Shown: one piece after another, positions 15,359 through 23,911 of the stretch
Layout: every line of letters begins with the position of its first letter
How positions within the stretch are numbered: the stretch's first letter is position 1
Assembly: GCA_043747445.1 (NCBI GenBank)
Contig: JAYTPB010000068.1
Coordinates: forward strand, 1 to 64,000
DNA: 64,000 bases
Source: Aquisediminimonas sp043747445
GTDB taxonomy: Bacteria > Pseudomonadota > Alphaproteobacteria > Sphingomonadales > Sphingomonadaceae
Reading direction: 5' to 3'
Translations under genes and position numbers: made by a program
The notes under the pieces: generated by a model
What the model saw: only the letters and a program-made list of their open reading frames with translations
Database searches by the model: none
Told to the model about the DNA's origin: nothing

Positions 15359-17210
15359 TAAAAAACCTGTTTTTGATCTGAGTGAAGATGTTCGTCGGTG
15401 TTGGGCTTATCACGGTTGGCGGGCACGACAAACAGCGCACCTGAACCGCCGGGCCTGTGATAACCGATGCGGCATCGCCAAGACCTGCAACAAACGCGGC
15501 CTGCTGCTGACGCACCAATCGCGTGATGATGTCAGTGCGCGAGGTTTGTGCCCTTCCCCAACCCGCGAGCAAGCCCGCCAGATAGCTCTCTTTTGGTGCA
15601 AGAACGACGCGGCGAACATCACCCGGCGCAATCTTCGCGCGCTTGGCGGCTTCAGCAACGGCATCATCTAGCGAACCAAAGGCATCAACCAGCCCAAGCT
15701 GACGCGCGGTGCCGCCATCCCAGACGCGCCCTTGCGCAATTTCGGCAACCTTTTCGAGCGGCAATTTGCGTGACGCCGAAACCAGTTGAAGAAACTGGGT
15801 GTAGATATTTTCAACGCTCGTTTGAATGAAGTTGTCAGTTTCAGGATTGAAACCGCCGATAAAGTCAGGCTGACCCGAAAGCGGCGTCGTTTTTACGCCG
15901 TCGCTGGTAACCCCGTAGCGGCCAAGCGTGTTTTCAAAGCTTGGGATGATCCCAAAGACGCCAATTGATCCAGTGATCGTTGACGGTTCAGCAAAAATTT
16001 TATCGCCTGCCATTGCGACCCAGTAACCGCCCGATGCGGCAACATTGCCCATCGAAACAATGACCGGCAGGCCAGCCTTCTTGGCCTCCATCAGCGCGAG
16101 CCGGATTTTTTCGGAGGCCAGTGCCGAACCACCGGGTGAATCGACGCGCAGCACCAATGCCTTGAGATTCTTCTTGGCAAGGCCTTCGCCGATGAGTGCT
16201 GAAACAGTATCGCCGCCAGCCGATCCGCTCGGCGCTTCGCCGTCAACAATCGTGCCTGCGACGTGGATGATGCCGACCGCATCACCGCTCGTACTGCGCG
16301 GATTGGCCTTGATATAATCGGCAATCCGACTTGAGCGAAAGCCTTCGCGCGCATCTTCATCTTCGCCAGCCAGCGTGGCAACGCGCGAGGTGAAGGCTGT
16401 GTAATCGCCAAGCTTGTCAACCATTCCGGCCTTTAGGCTTGCCTCCGCAAGTGACGCACCGTTGCCATTTGTTCCGGCAAGCGGGTCTTTAATAAAGGCC
16501 GCAAGCTGCGCCTTTGGCCGTGCCTTAGCGACACGCGCCTGCCAATCAGCCCAGATTACATCGGCCAGCGCTTGATTGGCGGCTTTTGCCTCGGCCGATT
16601 GCTGCGTCAGCGTGAACGGCTCAACAAAGCTCTTATATTTGCCGACGCGGTAAACATGGACATTAACCCCGAAACGGTCAACCAACCCCTTGAAATAAGG
16701 CTGCCTGCCCCCTGGCCCCGCAATCGCAGCAGCCCCCATCGGATCAAGCCAAACCTCACTCGCGTGCGCGGCAAGGCTGTAATTCTGATCATAATATCCC
16801 GTAGCAAAGGCAAGCACGGGCTTTTTCGCGGCCTTTACCTTATCGAGCCGCTCGCCAATATTCTGGAGCGCAACCCGGCCCGCCCCGGCAAAGCGGTCAA
16901 GATCAAGAACCACGGTTTTGATATCATCGTCGGTCGCCGCAACATCAAGCGCATTGAGGACATCATCAAGCTGATACTGTGTACCAACCGTGCCATCACC
17001 GAGCAGGAAGCTGCGCGCGTCAATCTCAGTTTTTTGATCAACAATCGGCCCGTCAAATGCAAGCAATAGCGCGCCGCCTTTGCCGCGCGCTGCGTTGGGA
17101 TCTGCAGACATCACGGCATAAAGCGCACCAAAGAACAGCAGCATGAATATCAGGACAAGCCCGTTCTTCACCCCAACCAAGACACCCCACGCAAGTTTTG
17201 CAAGCTTCAT
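15351..17210 (-). CDS. sppA: Signal peptide peptidase SppA, long form
   Basis: A 619-residue membrane-anchored serine protease that degrades cleaved signal peptides. A single N-terminal helix (about 12-34) anchors it, and two peptidase S49 domains follow. The catalytic lysine is expected in VGKYKSFVEPF (K191 or K193) of the first domain and the serine in ASGGYWVAM (S392) of the second. Length matches the 67-kDa class. The C-terminal 25 residues (TVISPTPTNIFTQIKNRFFND) overlap the acetyltransferase gene. Confidence 0.94.
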   Translation of the reverse strand: MKLAKLAWGVLVGVKNGLVLIFMLLFFGALYAVMSADPNAARGKGGALLLAFDGPIVDQKTEIDARSFLLGDGTVGTQYQLDDVLNALDVAATDDDIKTVVLDLDRFAGAGRVALQNIGERLDKVKAAKKPVLAFATGYYDQNYSLAAHASEVWLDPMGAAAIAGPGGRQPYFKGLVDRFGVNVHVYRVGKYKSFVEPFTLTQQSAEAKAANQALADVIWADWQARVAKARPKAQLAAFIKDPLAGTNGNGASLAEASLKAGMVDKLGDYTAFTSRVATLAGEDEDAREGFRSSRIADYIKANPRSTSGDAVGIIHVAGTIVDGEAPSGSAGGDTVSALIGEGLAKKNLKALVLRVDSPGGSALASEKIRLALMEAKKAGLPVIVSMGNVAASGGYWVAMAGDKIFAEPSTITGSIGVFGIIPSFENTLGRYGVTSDGVKTTPLSGQPDFIGGFNPETDNFIQTSVENIYTQFLQLVSASRKLPLEKVAEIAQGRVWDGGTARQLGLVDAFGSLDDAVAEAAKRAKIAPGDVRRVVLAPKESYLAGLLAGWGRAQTSRTDIITRLVRQQQAAFVAGLGDAASVITGPAVQVRCLSCPPTVISPTPTNIFTQIKNRFFND

Positions 17211-17313
17211 AACACCGCCTAAGAAATCACTATCGTAATCCCGGCGTTAAAGCGACTTTGCCAAACTGTAAACGCGCTTGGCTGACTCTCATCTGCCAAC
17301 AGGCCACAGTCTT

Positions 17314-17967
17314 CTACCAGCGGATAAGACGCGGCACGATCAGCCGACCCGCAACGGCGCAGAGCGTTACCGCAACGCTGTACCAAAACCCGATATAAAA
17401 GATGCTGACCGAGTTGCAGTAGACGTTAAAACTGAATGTGCCAAAACTGCCCGCCGCGATGCCGACCAACCAGCCCGCCCGATTGAGCGCGATGGGTGCG
17501 CCGCGCCGCAACCACCATGTCATGAAGCTTGCGATCCAGAGCGCACTGACGCTGCTGATCATCAGGCAGCGAGGGCCAAATTCAAAATCGAGCATGAACA
17601 GATCAAGTGGCTGCCCCGAAGCAGAAAGATAGATAAATTTGGCGAGTGCCGCAAAAGGCAGCACCGCCGCCGCCGCAAGTGCCCACACCCAGCCATTTTG
17701 CACTTTACCAACCGAAGGGCGCGCCATCGCAGACACAGCAAGCGTGGTTGCCAGGCCAAGCAGCAGCAATAGCCCTGCGCGAATGATGACGATCGGATGC
17801 GGGTTGCCTGCAAGAACATCACCGCGCATCCCGTAAGTCAGCGCGACAATCACTGACGCGACAAATGTGGCCCCCACCGCCAACAGCAGAGTATCGCGAC
17901 GCTTTAACACACGCACAGGTGTCAAATCATCAACCAGAGCGCTTATATCAAACTGTACCATCTTCAT
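17314..17967 (-). CDS. NrsF/DUF1109 family membrane anti-sigma factor
   Basis: A 217-residue protein with six hydrophobic helices and the DUF1109 (NrsF) layout: a short soluble N-terminus (QFDISALVDDLTPVRVLKRRD), then paired helices ending with WYSVAVTLCAVAG. Such proteins hold a cognate ECF sigma factor at the membrane. Its start overlaps the stop of the sigma gene by four bases, which fits a sigma/anti-sigma pair. Confidence 0.85.
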   Translation of the reverse strand: MKMVQFDISALVDDLTPVRVLKRRDTLLLAVGATFVASVIVALTYGMRGDVLAGNPHPIVIIRAGLLLLLGLATTLAVSAMARPSVGKVQNGWVWALAAAAVLPFAALAKFIYLSASGQPLDLFMLDFEFGPRCLMISSVSALWIASFMTWWLRRGAPIALNRAGWLVGIAAGSFGTFSFNVYCNSVSIFYIGFWYSVAVTLCAVAGRLIVPRLIRW

Positions 17968-18488
17968 TCTCTTTCAACCAGCGCGGCCAATTTTTTAAGG
18001 CCACGGTGAATATTCACTTTGACAAGCGGCTCCGATTGACCGCTGCGCAGCGCGGCCTCGCTAATCGATAGCCCATCAATCTTAACCATTCGAATAACAT
18101 ACGCCTGCTTTTCGGGCAGATGCTCAAGCAAGCGGTCGATACTAATCCGCGCGATAATGCCCGATTCATCGGACGCAACGCTTAATTCTGCGACAAGCTC
18201 GGTCTCATCGGCGCGGTAGGTTTTGCGCAATTGATCAACCCAGCGGTAACGCGCGATCGCCGCCAGCCACGGCAAGAACGGCCGTGAAGGCTCATACGTC
18301 GCGCGCTTCCGGTGGAGCGAGATCAGCGTTTCTTGAACCAAGTCATCAACCGCCGACGGCGCAATCCGCTTTGAAAAATAGCGCGCCAGCCATGTTTTAC
18401 ATTCGCCGAGCAACGTGACGTAGGCAAGTTTATCTCCCTGTTGAACCATCGCCATCAGGCGCGCCAGAGATGCATCATTTGCCACCAT
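17964..18488 (-). CDS. ECF-family RNA polymerase sigma factor
   Basis: A 174-residue sigma-70 family protein with region 2 (DDLVQETLISLHRKRATYEPSRPFLPWLAAIARYRWVDQLRK) and region 4 (LLEHLPEKQAYVIRMVKIDGLSISEAAL..GQSEPLVKVNIHRGLKKL). Start taken at 18488 (MVANDASLARLM); the frame continues upstream to 18587. The paired NrsF gene follows. Related pairs in Caulobacter and sphingomonads respond to heavy metals or oxidative stress; the signal here is unknown. An inverted repeat lies in its leader (18522-18564). Confidence 0.88.
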   Translation of the reverse strand: MVANDASLARLMAMVQQGDKLAYVTLLGECKTWLARYFSKRIAPSAVDDLVQETLISLHRKRATYEPSRPFLPWLAAIARYRWVDQLRKTYRADETELVAELSVASDESGIIARISIDRLLEHLPEKQAYVIRMVKIDGLSISEAALRSGQSEPLVKVNIHRGLKKLAALVERE

Positions 18489-18521
18489 AAACGCCAAACC
18501 ACTCCACACCGTATAATACAA

Positions 18522-18564
18522 GGCCAAGTCTGAAAGGGAGGCTACGCACAATCCAGACTTGGCC
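18522..18564. promoter_or_regulatory. Inverted repeat in the ECF sigma leader
   Basis: GGCCAAGTCTG (18522-18532) and CAGACTTGGCC (18554-18564) form a perfect 11-bp inverted repeat around 21 bases. It lies 34-76 bases before the sigma start codon. It could be an RNA hairpin or a two-site operator. Confidence 0.5.
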
Positions 18565-18749
18565 CTGAGGACTGCCATTGCTGGCAACCCGGCTCAGGGA
18601 TAACGCGACCCAAGGGGCATTGAATACCACCGGGTTCCCTGAGCAAGCTCATTCAAATATTGCTAAATATTTCGGCCTAACGACGGCTTTGGTTACAGGC
18701 GCACAAAAAAACTTCGCGGCACCGCAGATGTTCGTCTAACGCCGTGCCG

Positions 18750-20150
18750 ATGTCTGCAAATGAAGCCTCTTTAGAAAACAGCACCTCACATCCGTGGCGC
18801 GACGAGGCGTGGGCGATGCTCGCGCTCGCGTGGCCGTTGATCCTGTCAAACCTCACCATGACTCTGATTTCGGCGACTGATGTGATCCTGCTCGGCAGGC
18901 TTGGCGCGCGCGAATTGGCAGCGTCTGCGCTCGGGCTGAACCTGAACATGGCGCTGACGATTTTCTCGCTAGGGCTGGTTTATGCCGCCGCTCCGATGAT
19001 GGCCTCCGAAATTGGGCGCAAATCCAATTCGGTGCGCGATGTGCGGCGGACGTTCCGGCAAAGCCTGTGGGCCATCGTCACGATTGTCATCCCGATGTGG
19101 GTGCTGCTCTGGCATACCGAAGGCATCATGCTCGCGTTTGGCCAAGAGCCAGAACTCGCCAAGGGCGCGGGCCAGTTTATCCACGGCTATCAATGGTCAA
19201 TGCTGCCGTTCCTGTTGTTTCAGGCGATGCGCAGTTTTCTGGCAGCACTTGAACGCCCCGGCTGGGTGCTGGCGGTGAGCCTGATTGGCATTGCGCTTAA
19301 CGCCTTGATTAGCTGGGCCTTGATCTTCGGGAAATTCGGACTGCCGGCACTTGGGCTGTTTGGCGCGGGGCTTGGCACGTCAATCGTTTGGACGTTGATG
19401 ATGTTCGCGCTCGGGCTTGTCATCATCCGCGCGCGGCGCTTCCGGCGATACCGACTGTTCGGCCGGTTCTGGCGTCCCGATTGGGCGCGATACCGCGCAA
19501 TATGGCAACTTGGCCTGCCAATCGCGATCACACTTGGGTTTGAAGCAGGCGTATTTGCCGCCGCAGTCTGGTTGATGGGATTGATCAACGCAGATTCAGT
19601 CGCGGCACATACCATCGCGCTCCAGATTGCCTCAATGACCTTCATGGTGCCGATGGGACTCGCCCAAGCTGCAACGATCCGCGTTGGCATCGGTTATGGC
19701 CGCAAGGATGACGCGGCGATCCACCGTTCGGGATGGATGGCGTTTGTGCTGGGCGTTGGCTTCATGGCGGTAATGGCGCTTACGCTGCTGCTCTTTCCCG
19801 GCGCGTTGATCGGGATATTCATTGATCGCAGCTTGGCCGAAAATGCGCGCGTGGTTGAACTTGCGGGATCATTCCTGTTGGTTGCGGCAGTGTTCCAGAT
19901 CGCGGACGGCGCACAAGTCGTCGGCGCGGGGATGCTGCGCGGCCTGCACGATACCCGCGTGCCGATGGTGTTCGCGCTGTTTGGATATTGGGTGATCGGG
20001 ATCGGGATTGGCACCGGCCTCGCCTTCTGGGGCGGGATGCAGGGCGTTGGCATCTGGATCGGGCTGGCGTCGGGGCTTGGCGTGGTCAGCGTGTTGATGC
20101 TCTGGCGCTGGCGGGCGCGGGCAAGATTAGGATTATTGCCACACGCTTAA
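18750..20150 (+). CDS. MATE family multidrug efflux transporter
   Basis: A 466-residue inner-membrane antiporter of the NorM-like MATE family with about 12 hydrophobic helices. Residues about 18-60 (WAMLALAWPLILSNLTMT..ATDVILLGRLGARELAA) and the mirrored segment about 255-300 (IWQLGLPIAITLGFEAGVFAAAVWLMG) reflect the two-bundle structure. ATG at 18750 is preferred to the GTG at 18744. It is transcribed alone toward groESL. Confidence 0.9.
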   Translation: MSANEASLENSTSHPWRDEAWAMLALAWPLILSNLTMTLISATDVILLGRLGARELAASALGLNLNMALTIFSLGLVYAAAPMMASEIGRKSNSVRDVRRTFRQSLWAIVTIVIPMWVLLWHTEGIMLAFGQEPELAKGAGQFIHGYQWSMLPFLLFQAMRSFLAALERPGWVLAVSLIGIALNALISWALIFGKFGLPALGLFGAGLGTSIVWTLMMFALGLVIIRARRFRRYRLFGRFWRPDWARYRAIWQLGLPIAITLGFEAGVFAAAVWLMGLINADSVAAHTIALQIASMTFMVPMGLAQAATIRVGIGYGRKDDAAIHRSGWMAFVLGVGFMAVMALTLLLFPGALIGIFIDRSLAENARVVELAGSFLLVAAVFQIADGAQVVGAGMLRGLHDTRVPMVFALFGYWVIGIGIGTGLAFWGGMQGVGIWIGLASGLGVVSVLMLWRWRARARLGLLPHA

Positions 20151-20171
20151 CAAAATTCTCGACCTTCGGCC

Positions 20172-20199
20172 TTGACGTGACTGCTTTTAACTACCATTT
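20172..20199 (+). promoter_or_regulatory. Probable groESL promoter
   Basis: CTTGAC at 20171-20176 and CCATTT at 20194-20199 are spaced by 17 bases. The pattern is compatible with an RpoH (heat-shock) promoter of the CTTG..CCATNT type, or with a weak sigma-70 promoter. It lies just before the CIRCE-like element. Confidence 0.4.
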
Positions 20200-20207
20200 C
20201 GCACTTG

Positions 20208-20234
20208 CTAGCAATCACCCTATGCGAGTGCCAG
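20208..20234. promoter_or_regulatory. CIRCE-like HrcA operator of groESL
   Basis: CTAGCAATC-N9-GAGTGCCAG matches the CIRCE consensus TTAGCACTC-N9-GAGTGCTAA at 14 of 18 positions, with the exact 9-base spacer. It lies 64-90 bases before the groES start codon, the usual place for HrcA repression. Confidence 0.75.
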
Positions 20235-20297
20235 CACCCAAGCGAAATCACAGAGTCTGTCCGGCATTGGCTGGGCAGCAAATATGAGGAAAAGCAT

Positions 20298-20585
20298 ATG
20301 AAATTTCGTCCATTGCACGATCGCGTGCTTGTTGAGCGTGTCGAGGCCGAGGAAAAGACGGCTGGCGGCATTATCATTCCAGACACCGCCAAAGAAAAGC
20401 CACAAGAGGGCAAAGTCGTTGCCGTTGGCACTGGCACCAAGTCAGAAGATGGCAAGGTGACCCCGCTTGACGTGAAGGCTGGTGATACCATCCTGTTCGG
20501 CAAATGGTCAGGCACTGAAGTCAAGGTTGATGGCAAGGATCTGCTGATCATGAAGGAATCCGATATCCTTGGGATCGTCGGCTAA
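20298..20585 (+). CDS. groES: Co-chaperonin GroES
   Basis: A 95-residue co-chaperonin that caps the GroEL ring. MKFRPLHDRVLVERVEAEEKTAGGIIIPDTAKEKP and the C-terminal LLIMKESDILGIV are typical. The ATG at 20298 has a GAGGAAAA ribosome binding site; an upstream extension of the frame is not conserved. It is followed 39 bp later by groEL, under a CIRCE-like operator. Confidence 0.97.
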   Translation: MKFRPLHDRVLVERVEAEEKTAGGIIIPDTAKEKPQEGKVVAVGTGTKSEDGKVTPLDVKAGDTILFGKWSGTEVKVDGKDLLIMKESDILGIVG

Positions 20586-20624
20586 CCCAACCCTCCCCCA
20601 CGAATTTTTTGAAGGAATAAGCAC

Positions 20625-22277
20625 ATGGCTGCAAAAGACGTAAAATTTGGCCGCGACGCGCGTGAGCGCATCCTGCGCGGCGTTGATATCCTTGCCGACG
20701 CGGTAAAGGTCACACTTGGCCCCAAAGGCCGTAACGTCGTACTCGATAAGAGCTTTGGCGCTCCCCGAATCACCAAGGACGGCGTAACCGTCGCCAAAGA
20801 AATCGAACTCAAGGATAAGTTTGAAAATATGGGCGCGCAGATGGTGCGTGAAGTTGCTTCGAAAACCAATGACGCCGCAGGCGATGGCACCACGACAGCA
20901 ACCGTTCTTGCCCAAGCGATCATCCGCGAAGGCATGAAATCAGTTGCCGCTGGCATGAACCCGGTGGATTTGAAGCGCGGCATTGATCTTGCGGTGAACA
21001 AGGTTGTTGCTGATCTCGCAGCCCGTTCAAAGCCTGTTGCTGGCACATCGGAGATCGCTCAGGTCGGAACGATCTCAGCCAATGGCGAAAGCGAAATTGG
21101 CGAAATGATTGCCAAGGCGATGGAAAAGGTCGGCAAAGAAGGCGTCATCACCGTTGAAGAAGCCAAGGGTCGTGAATCCGAACTCGACGTTGTTGAAGGG
21201 ATGCAGTTTGACCGTGGCTATCTCTCGCCATATTTCATCACCAACCCTGAAAAGATGACGGTCGAGCTTCAGGACCCCTACATCCTGATCCACGAAAAGA
21301 AGCTGTCGAACCTGCAAGCAATGCTCCCAATTTTGGAAGCCGTTGTTCAGTCAGGTCGTCCGCTCCTCATCATTGCCGAAGACATTGAAGGCGAAGCGCT
21401 TGCGACCCTCGTGGTCAACAAGCTGCGCGGCGGCCTCAAGGTTGCAGCGGTTAAGGCACCAGGCTTTGGCGATCGTCGCAAGGCGATGCTCGAAGACATC
21501 GCAATCCTGACCAAGGGTGAAATGATCAGCGAAGATCTTGGTATCAAGCTTGAAACCGTAACCCTCGGGATGCTCGGTTCGGCCAAGCGCGTCACGATTG
21601 ACAAGGACAACACCACGATCATTGACGGTCTGGGTGAAGCCGATGCGATCAAGGGCCGCGTTGAAGCGATCCGTGCGCAGATCGAAAATACCACCAGCGA
21701 TTATGACAAGGAAAAGCTGCAAGAGCGTCTTGCCAAACTTGCTGGCGGCGTTGCCGTGATCAAGGTTGGTGGTTCAACCGAAGTTGAAGTGAAAGAACGC
21801 AAAGACCGCGTTGATGATGCGCTTCACGCAACACGCGCGGCAGTTGAAGAAGGCATTGTTCCCGGTGGCGGTACAGCACTTCTTTATGCCACCAAGGCAC
21901 TTGATGGCATGAAGGGCGTCAATGACGACCAGACACGCGGTATCGATATCATCCGCAAGGCGATCATTGCCCCACTGCGTCAGATCGCAAGCAATGCTGG
22001 TTTTGATGGCGCTGTGGTTTCGGGCAATCTCCTGCGCGAGAATGACGAAAACCAAGGCTTTAATGCATCAACCGATGTGTATGAAAACCTCGTCAAGGCG
22101 GGCGTGATCGATCCAACCAAAGTTGTTCGTACAGCCCTTCAGGATGCTGCATCGGTCGCTGGTCTCTTGATCACCACCGAAGCCGCAATCTCGGATGCAC
22201 CCGAAGATAAGGCTGCTGGCGGCGGTATGCCCGGCGGCATGGGCGGAATGGGTGGCATGGGCGGAATGGACTTCTAA
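20625..22277 (+). CDS. groEL: Chaperonin GroEL
   Basis: A 550-residue ATP-dependent protein-folding chamber, working with GroES. Residues include the ATP-binding segment TLGPKGRNVVLDKSFG, the DGTTTATVLAQAI motif, and the C-terminal GGM repeat tail (GGMGGMGGMGGMDF). AAGGAATAAGCAC precedes the ATG. A strong terminator follows within 20 bases. Confidence 0.98.
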   Translation: MAAKDVKFGRDARERILRGVDILADAVKVTLGPKGRNVVLDKSFGAPRITKDGVTVAKEIELKDKFENMGAQMVREVASKTNDAAGDGTTTATVLAQAIIREGMKSVAAGMNPVDLKRGIDLAVNKVVADLAARSKPVAGTSEIAQVGTISANGESEIGEMIAKAMEKVGKEGVITVEEAKGRESELDVVEGMQFDRGYLSPYFITNPEKMTVELQDPYILIHEKKLSNLQAMLPILEAVVQSGRPLLIIAEDIEGEALATLVVNKLRGGLKVAAVKAPGFGDRRKAMLEDIAILTKGEMISEDLGIKLETVTLGMLGSAKRVTIDKDNTTIIDGLGEADAIKGRVEAIRAQIENTTSDYDKEKLQERLAKLAGGVAVIKVGGSTEVEVKERKDRVDDALHATRAAVEEGIVPGGGTALLYATKALDGMKGVNDDQTRGIDIIRKAIIAPLRQIASNAGFDGAVVSGNLLRENDENQGFNASTDVYENLVKAGVIDPTKVVRTALQDAASVAGLLITTEAAISDAPEDKAAGGGMPGGMGGMGGMGGMDF

Positions 22278-22297
22278 GTCTGCTCAATACCCAACGC

Positions 22298-22336
22298 AAA
22301 AAGGGGCCGGAGGGGAAACCTTCCGGCCTTTTTATT
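22298..22336. terminator. Bidirectional terminator after groEL
   Basis: GGCCGGA (22305-22311) and TCCGGCC (22322-22328) form a stem flanked by an A-run on the left and TTTTT on the right. It serves groEL on the plus strand and the small lipoprotein gene on the minus strand, whose stop codon (22332-22334) lies in the T-run. Confidence 0.85.
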
Positions 22337-22535
22337 GCGCAGGCACCGGCGGAGACGGCACGTCGCCCGTGTCATTCGTCAGGCGCGGGGGTGGCTCGGT
22401 TTGATCAAGCATTTCTGCCGCGTCGTTGAGTGCTTCGGCTTCCGCAGGGGTTGCCGCGTCAACGCTGTTCGGCGCAGGCTCCTCGGCACATCCTGCGAGG
22501 AGTATTAGAGGCGCAAGCCCGAGAATCAAACGCAT
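22332..22535 (-). CDS. Small lipoprotein, unknown
   Basis: A 67-residue predicted lipoprotein. MRLILGLAPLILLAGCAEEP has a clear lipobox LAGC; the rest is acidic and Ala/Pro-rich (DAATPAEAEALNDAAEML) with no recognised domain. I chose ATG 22535 over 22583 because it puts the lipobox at the normal place. Its 3' end runs into the groEL terminator. Confidence 0.65.
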   Translation of the reverse strand: MRLILGLAPLILLAGCAEEPAPNSVDAATPAEAEALNDAAEMLDQTEPPPRLTNDTGDVPSPPVPAQ

Positions 22536-22569
22536 GTCAATGTCCTCATTTTGAGCAACACTTAGATAC

Positions 22570-22606
22570 AAAAAAGGCCGCAACCCGGTTTGGGATGCGG
22601 CCTTTC
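22570..22606. terminator. Terminator after the Ala-rich lipoprotein gene
   Basis: GGCCGCA (22576-22582) and TGCGGCC (22596-22602) pair; an A-run on the left becomes a U-run on the minus strand, and TTTCTT follows on the plus strand. It ends the minus-strand gene stopping at 22639. Confidence 0.75.
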
Positions 22607-22638
22607 TTAAAGCAAATTCAGCCTTACGGCCAAATAAA

Positions 22639-22962
22639 TTACTTCTTCATTGCGTCTGCAGCGGCATCGACTGCGCTATCTTTCATAGCGTCAGCTTTTT
22701 CGCCCATTGCATCGGCTTTTTCGCCCATTGCATCGGCACCGTTCATCACTGCATCTGCACCGGCTGCAGTGCCATTGGCCATCGCGTCAGTTGCGTTGCC
22801 CATGGCTTCCATTGATGCGTCAGCAGCATTTTCAGCGCCAGCAACAGCTTCGGTTGCCATTGTGTCAGCAGCGTTTGCTGATTCATCGGCGGCCTTCTGG
22901 CTGCACGCAGCAAGCGTAAGTGAAGCGGCGAGTACGAGTGACAGAGTTGCAATCTTCTTCAT
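22639..22962 (-). CDS. Ala-rich repetitive lipoprotein
   Basis: A 107-residue lipoprotein with lipobox LAAC (MKKIATLSLVLAASLTLAACSQ). The mature part is almost only Ala, Met, Asp, Asn, Glu and Lys in a repeating pattern of seven to eight residues (DAMGEKADAMGEKADAMKDSA), which suggests an extended amphipathic helix or coiled coil, perhaps like a small outer-membrane structural lipoprotein. Function unknown. An internal tandem repeat of MGEKADA is visible in DNA. Confidence 0.75.
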   Translation of the reverse strand: MKKIATLSLVLAASLTLAACSQKAADESANAADTMATEAVAGAENAADASMEAMGNATDAMANGTAAGADAVMNGADAMGEKADAMGEKADAMKDSAVDAAADAMKK

Positions 22963-23133
22963 AAAAATATCCTCCCGTTGGGGTCAAACAAAGCGGCGAG
23001 CACGCAAAGGGATTTCACGCCGCTCGGACCCGCAGCATTGCCCCCTAGCGATTCGTTCTTTTGTTGGCAATTGGATTTTTTTAATGCTGTGTTAAGCTGC
23101 ACAAAACGGACGATGGAATCCGCAGTCCACCGC

Positions 23134-23907
23134 TTATCCGATACCAATGAGCGAAATCTGGCGGCCATAATCAGTCTCGCCGGCGTGACAGGTGCGGCGA
23201 TAGCTGAAAAAGCGCTCCGGTTCGGCATAAGTATCGAGTCCCAGCGGATCAATTCGGAGGATCCCTGCGGCGCTGAGGCGGTGGATGACATAGGCTTCGA
23301 TATCAAAATAATGATGCCCGGCCTTGCCCCCGGTAAAGAAACGTTCGTTGGCCGAATCAGCCTGTTCAAACACCTTCGCAAAATCATCACTGACTTCATA
23401 CGAAGCGCGGCCAATGCACGGGCCAATCGCTGTGACAATCGAATCGCGCTGCGCACCCAGCCCAACCATCGCGGTGATGACATTATCGGTGACGCCGCCA
23501 AGCGCGCCTTTCCAGCCTGCGTGGGCCGCACCAACGATCCCGCGCTCAATGTCGGCAAAAAGCACCGGGACACAGTCAGCGGTCAATATACCGAGCAAAA
23601 GCCCTTGCCTGTCGGTAACCACCCCGTCTGCATGAGGCCGCGCATCATCGGGCCAAGGTAAGGCGACTGTCACAACGTCGGCAGAGTGGACTTGGTGGAG
23701 GGTTACAAGCTGAGCGCCCGGCAATACGGCCTCACCCGCACGCCGACGGTTTTCGGTCACCGCTGCACGCTCATCGTTCGAGCCTAGTCCGACATTAAGG
23801 CTGGCATAGAAATTAGCCGAAACCCCGCCCCGCCGTCCGAGAAACCCGTGATATACGCCCGTTAGAGTGCGTGATGCGAGGACGTCGATAGCTTCCACTT
23901 GTTCCAC
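23134..23907 (-). CDS. pgeF: PgeF/YfiH family multicopper-oxidase-fold protein
   Basis: A 257-residue member of the YfiH/laccase-domain family. The E. coli homologue removes wrongly incorporated amino acids from peptidoglycan precursors. Metal-site motifs are LHQVHSADV, ILTADCVPVLFAD and AAHAGWKGALGGV, and YRRTCHAGETDYGRQ lies near the end. The start is a GTG at 23907, four bases after the stop of the methyltransferase gene, so lgt, the methyltransferase and pgeF form one operon on the minus strand. Confidence 0.92.
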   Translation of the reverse strand: MEQVEAIDVLASRTLTGVYHGFLGRRGGVSANFYASLNVGLGSNDERAAVTENRRRAGEAVLPGAQLVTLHQVHSADVVTVALPWPDDARPHADGVVTDRQGLLLGILTADCVPVLFADIERGIVGAAHAGWKGALGGVTDNVITAMVGLGAQRDSIVTAIGPCIGRASYEVSDDFAKVFEQADSANERFFTGGKAGHHYFDIEAYVIHRLSAAGILRIDPLGLDTYAEPERFFSYRRTCHAGETDYGRQISLIGIG

Positions 23908-23911
23908 CTTC

